Origin: CAZEQD01 sp964514305
Lineage (GTDB): Bacteria; Acidobacteriota; Aminicenantia; Aminicenantales; Aminicenantaceae
Direction of reading: 5' to 3'
DNA length: 6,250 nucleotides
Assembly: GCA_964514305.1 (NCBI GenBank)
Contig: CAZEQD010000084.1
Span: forward strand, 1-6,250
Position numbers and translations under genes: made by a program. The notes under the pieces were generated by a model. It was not told where the DNA came from and made no database searches. It saw nothing but the letters and a program-made list of their open reading frames with translations. Within the stretch, counting starts at the first letter, position 1; every line of letters begins with the position of its first letter. This document shows, one piece after another, positions 4,593 to 6,250 of this stretch.

Positions 4593-6170
4593 ATGTCTGT
4601 TATTGATTGGGCCATTATCATCATTTATGCCGGCGGCCTCATTGTTTTAGGCTGGTGGTTGGGGCGTCAGCAAAAATCATCTGAAGATTATTATCTTGCC
4701 GGCAGAAAACTTCCCTGGCTTCCTATTGGTTTCTCAACTATGGCTACTCAACTGGGGGCTATTTCTTTTATTTCAGCTCCGGCTTTTGTCGCTCTTCGCC
4801 CGGGAGGAGGAATGATCTGGTTGGGATATGAATTAGCTCTTCCCCTGGCCATGATTGTGCTCATGGCTTTCCTTTTTCCTGTTTTTCACTCCTTAAGAAT
4901 AATAAGTGTCTATGAATATTTAGAAAGACGTTATGACCAGAAAACAAGAGTGGTCATGAGCCTTATTTTTCAGCTCAGCCGCGGATTGGCTACTGGGGTA
5001 ACCATTTATGCAGCTGCTCTAGTCTTGGCTGTTGTCCTTCAACTTCCCTTAGCTGCAACTATTTTTCTGATTGGAGCCGTAGCCATTATTTATGAGCTCT
5101 TTGGAGGAATCCATATTGACATTGTCTCAGATACCATTCAGATGATTGTTATCTTAGCCGGGATAATCATTACGGGAGCATTTGGCCTTTATTTTATCGG
5201 CGGTTGGGGTGAAATATCCCATTTCCTGGATCCAGCCCGATTAATGGCTGTAAATTTTTCAGCTCATGGATGGGGTGATAGCCAAGATTTTGGCTTCTGG
5301 CCCCTCTTTTTGGGGGGATTTTTTCTCTATGCTTCATATTATGGCTGTGACCAAAGCCAGGTCCAGAGAGAACTTTCAGCCAGGAATTTGAAGGAATGTA
5401 AGCTTAGTCTTGCTTTTAATGGCTTTGTTCGCTTTCCTGTGGTCCTTGGCTACTGCAGCCTGGGTCTTATCCTAGGCACTTATGCTGCCAAGCATCCAGG
5501 TTTCCTGGCTAAAATTCCTCAAGGCAACTATGATTATCTGCTGCCAACCTTTATTATAGAAAAAATGCCAACTGGAGTAGTCGGCATTATTTTCGTCGCT
5601 ATCATGGCTGCAGCTATGTCCTCCCTCGATTCTTCTATTAATTCTTTAAGCGCAGCTACAGTCGAAGATATCTATAAAAAACTCCGCAAGAAAAAAATCG
5701 ATCCTGCTAAAGAAATTAAGCTTTCCAAATTATTTACTTTAGGTTGGGGTGTATTCTGTCTTACTTTTGCTTTTTTTGTTGGCGGCATATCGCCGACTAT
5801 TATCGAATCTATAAATAAGATTGGGTCAGCTTTTTATGGTCCAATCTTTGCTGTTTTTCTGATGGGGATTATTTCTAAAAAAGCCAAAGCCTGGCCGGCT
5901 GTCATTGGCCTTGGCCTTGGTGTTGGGCTAAATCTTGGTCTCTGGATTTTTGTCCCTTCTGTTTCTTGGCTGTGGTGGAATGCTATTGGTTTTCTGCTGA
6001 CTTCAGCCATAATCTGGGTTGGTAGTCAATTGTGGGAACCAGATGTGCAAAGGTCTTTCCAGATTGTACTCCCTTCTGAATCAAAAGTCTGGAAAATAAG
6101 CTATCTAGCCTTAGCCATTTACACCGTAGGTCTTATCTTTTTTTCAATTTTCCTGCCAAAAATATTCTGA
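4593..6170 (+). CDS. Sodium:solute symporter, SSS (SLC5) family
   Basis: This 525-residue inner-membrane protein imports a small organic solute with Na+. About 13 hydrophobic segments fit the LeuT-like fold of vSGLT and PutP: the first spans about residues 4-24, followed by the family's SSEDYYLAGRKLPWLPIGFS (29-48). ATQLGAISFISAPA (51-64) is transmembrane helix 1, YYGCDQSQVQRELSARNLKE (249-268) a conserved cytoplasmic loop, and AAAMSSLDSSINSLSAATVEDIYKK (339-363) the signature helix; S343-S344 align with the Na+-site serines S364-S365 of vSGLT. The start matches the family's usual N-terminus, although no Shine-Dalgarno precedes it; translation may depend on ribosomes from the transferase gene 30 bp upstream. 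Family members carry sugars, amino acids, sialic acid, vitamins or iodide, and the sequence does not decide. The neighbours suggest glycosylglycerate or another osmolyte, as inference only. I see no terminator after the stop. Confidence 0.88.
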   Translation: MSVIDWAIIIIYAGGLIVLGWWLGRQQKSSEDYYLAGRKLPWLPIGFSTMATQLGAISFISAPAFVALRPGGGMIWLGYELALPLAMIVLMAFLFPVFHSLRIISVYEYLERRYDQKTRVVMSLIFQLSRGLATGVTIYAAALVLAVVLQLPLAATIFLIGAVAIIYELFGGIHIDIVSDTIQMIVILAGIIITGAFGLYFIGGWGEISHFLDPARLMAVNFSAHGWGDSQDFGFWPLFLGGFFLYASYYGCDQSQVQRELSARNLKECKLSLAFNGFVRFPVVLGYCSLGLILGTYAAKHPGFLAKIPQGNYDYLLPTFIIEKMPTGVVGIIFVAIMAAAMSSLDSSINSLSAATVEDIYKKLRKKKIDPAKEIKLSKLFTLGWGVFCLTFAFFVGGISPTIIESINKIGSAFYGPIFAVFLMGIISKKAKAWPAVIGLGLGVGLNLGLWIFVPSVSWLWWNAIGFLLTSAIIWVGSQLWEPDVQRSFQIVLPSESKVWKISYLALAIYTVGLIFFSIFLPKIF

Positions 6171-6189
6171 TAAATCAAGTTTAAGGCGT

Positions 6190-6218
6190 AAGGTCTTTAA
6201 ATCATCATAGAAGGTCTT
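6190..6218. repeat. AAGGTCTT direct repeat before the right-edge promoter
   Basis: AAGGTCTT occurs at 6190-6197 and again at 6211-6218, 21 bp start to start, which is two helical turns. The second copy ends 5 bp before the -35 box at 6224 and sits inside the small dyad GAAG-GT-CTTC (6210-6219 shifted by one, GAAGG at 6210). Same-face octamers just upstream of a promoter resemble response-regulator or activator sites. Confidence 0.35.
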
Positions 6219-6223
6219 CACAT

Positions 6224-6250
6224 TTGACATAAAATTAATGTTAAATATAA
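6224..6250 (+). promoter_or_regulatory. Promoter of the next gene, cut by the right edge
   Basis: A perfect TTGACA (6224-6229) is followed by a 16-bp A/T spacer and TATAA (6246-6250), the first five bases of a -10 box whose sixth base lies outside the window. It implies a plus-strand gene starting beyond the edge with its own promoter, so the symporter is probably the last gene of its transcript even though no hairpin terminator is visible. Confidence 0.55.

Noticed and set aside
1..6250. CRISPR array, insertion sequence, tRNA or phage attachment site
   Set aside because: No regularly spaced repeats, transposase fragments, terminal inverted repeats or tRNA-like sequences were seen on either strand.

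Overview
The window is AT-rich (roughly 40% GC in genes, lower between them) and looks like a Gram-negative bacterium: it carries a periplasmic adaptor of a tripartite efflux or secretion pump, which implies an outer membrane, and several sigma70-type promoters with near-perfect TTGACA -35 boxes. I cannot name the organism. Two glycosyltransferases of the kind that make glucosylglycerate or mannosylglycerate suggest a salt-, heat- or nitrogen-stressed lifestyle. Such solutes are known from thermophiles (Persephonella, Petrotoga, Rhodothermus), mycobacteria and halotolerant bacteria and archaea.

Layout. Positions 1-34 hold the first 11 codons of a minus-strand gene that runs off the left edge, with its own ribosome binding site and promoter. 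Positions 35-348 are otherwise non-coding. A HlyD/RND-type adaptor (349-1584, minus) and a GpgS-like glucosyl-3-phosphoglycerate synthase (1696-2907, minus) follow, each with its own promoter. A 341-bp divergent control region (2908-3248) contains a promoter on each strand, a 20-bp inverted repeat, repeated ATTCATT motifs and a doubtful 54-codon ORF. To the right on the plus strand are a second GT-A glycosyltransferase of the glucosylglycerate/mannosylglycerate synthase type (3249-4562) and, 30 bp later, a Na+/solute symporter of the SSS (SLC5) family (4593-6170). The last 80 bp contain an octamer direct repeat and the start of a promoter for the next gene, beyond the right edge.

How it may work together. 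The GpgS-like enzyme would join a sugar to 3-phosphoglycerate; a phosphatase not seen here would then release glucosylglycerate. The second enzyme would glycosylate glycerate directly, or extend glucosylglycerate to mannosylglucosylglycerate. The symporter, probably in the same transcript, could recover the solute or a precursor from outside. I read the central four-element block (GpgS, shared control region, second transferase, symporter) as a compatible-solute locus. Enzyme classes are well supported by motifs; exact donors, acceptors and the symporter's substrate are inference. The HlyD-type adaptor has no pump or outer-membrane partner in view and need not belong to the locus.
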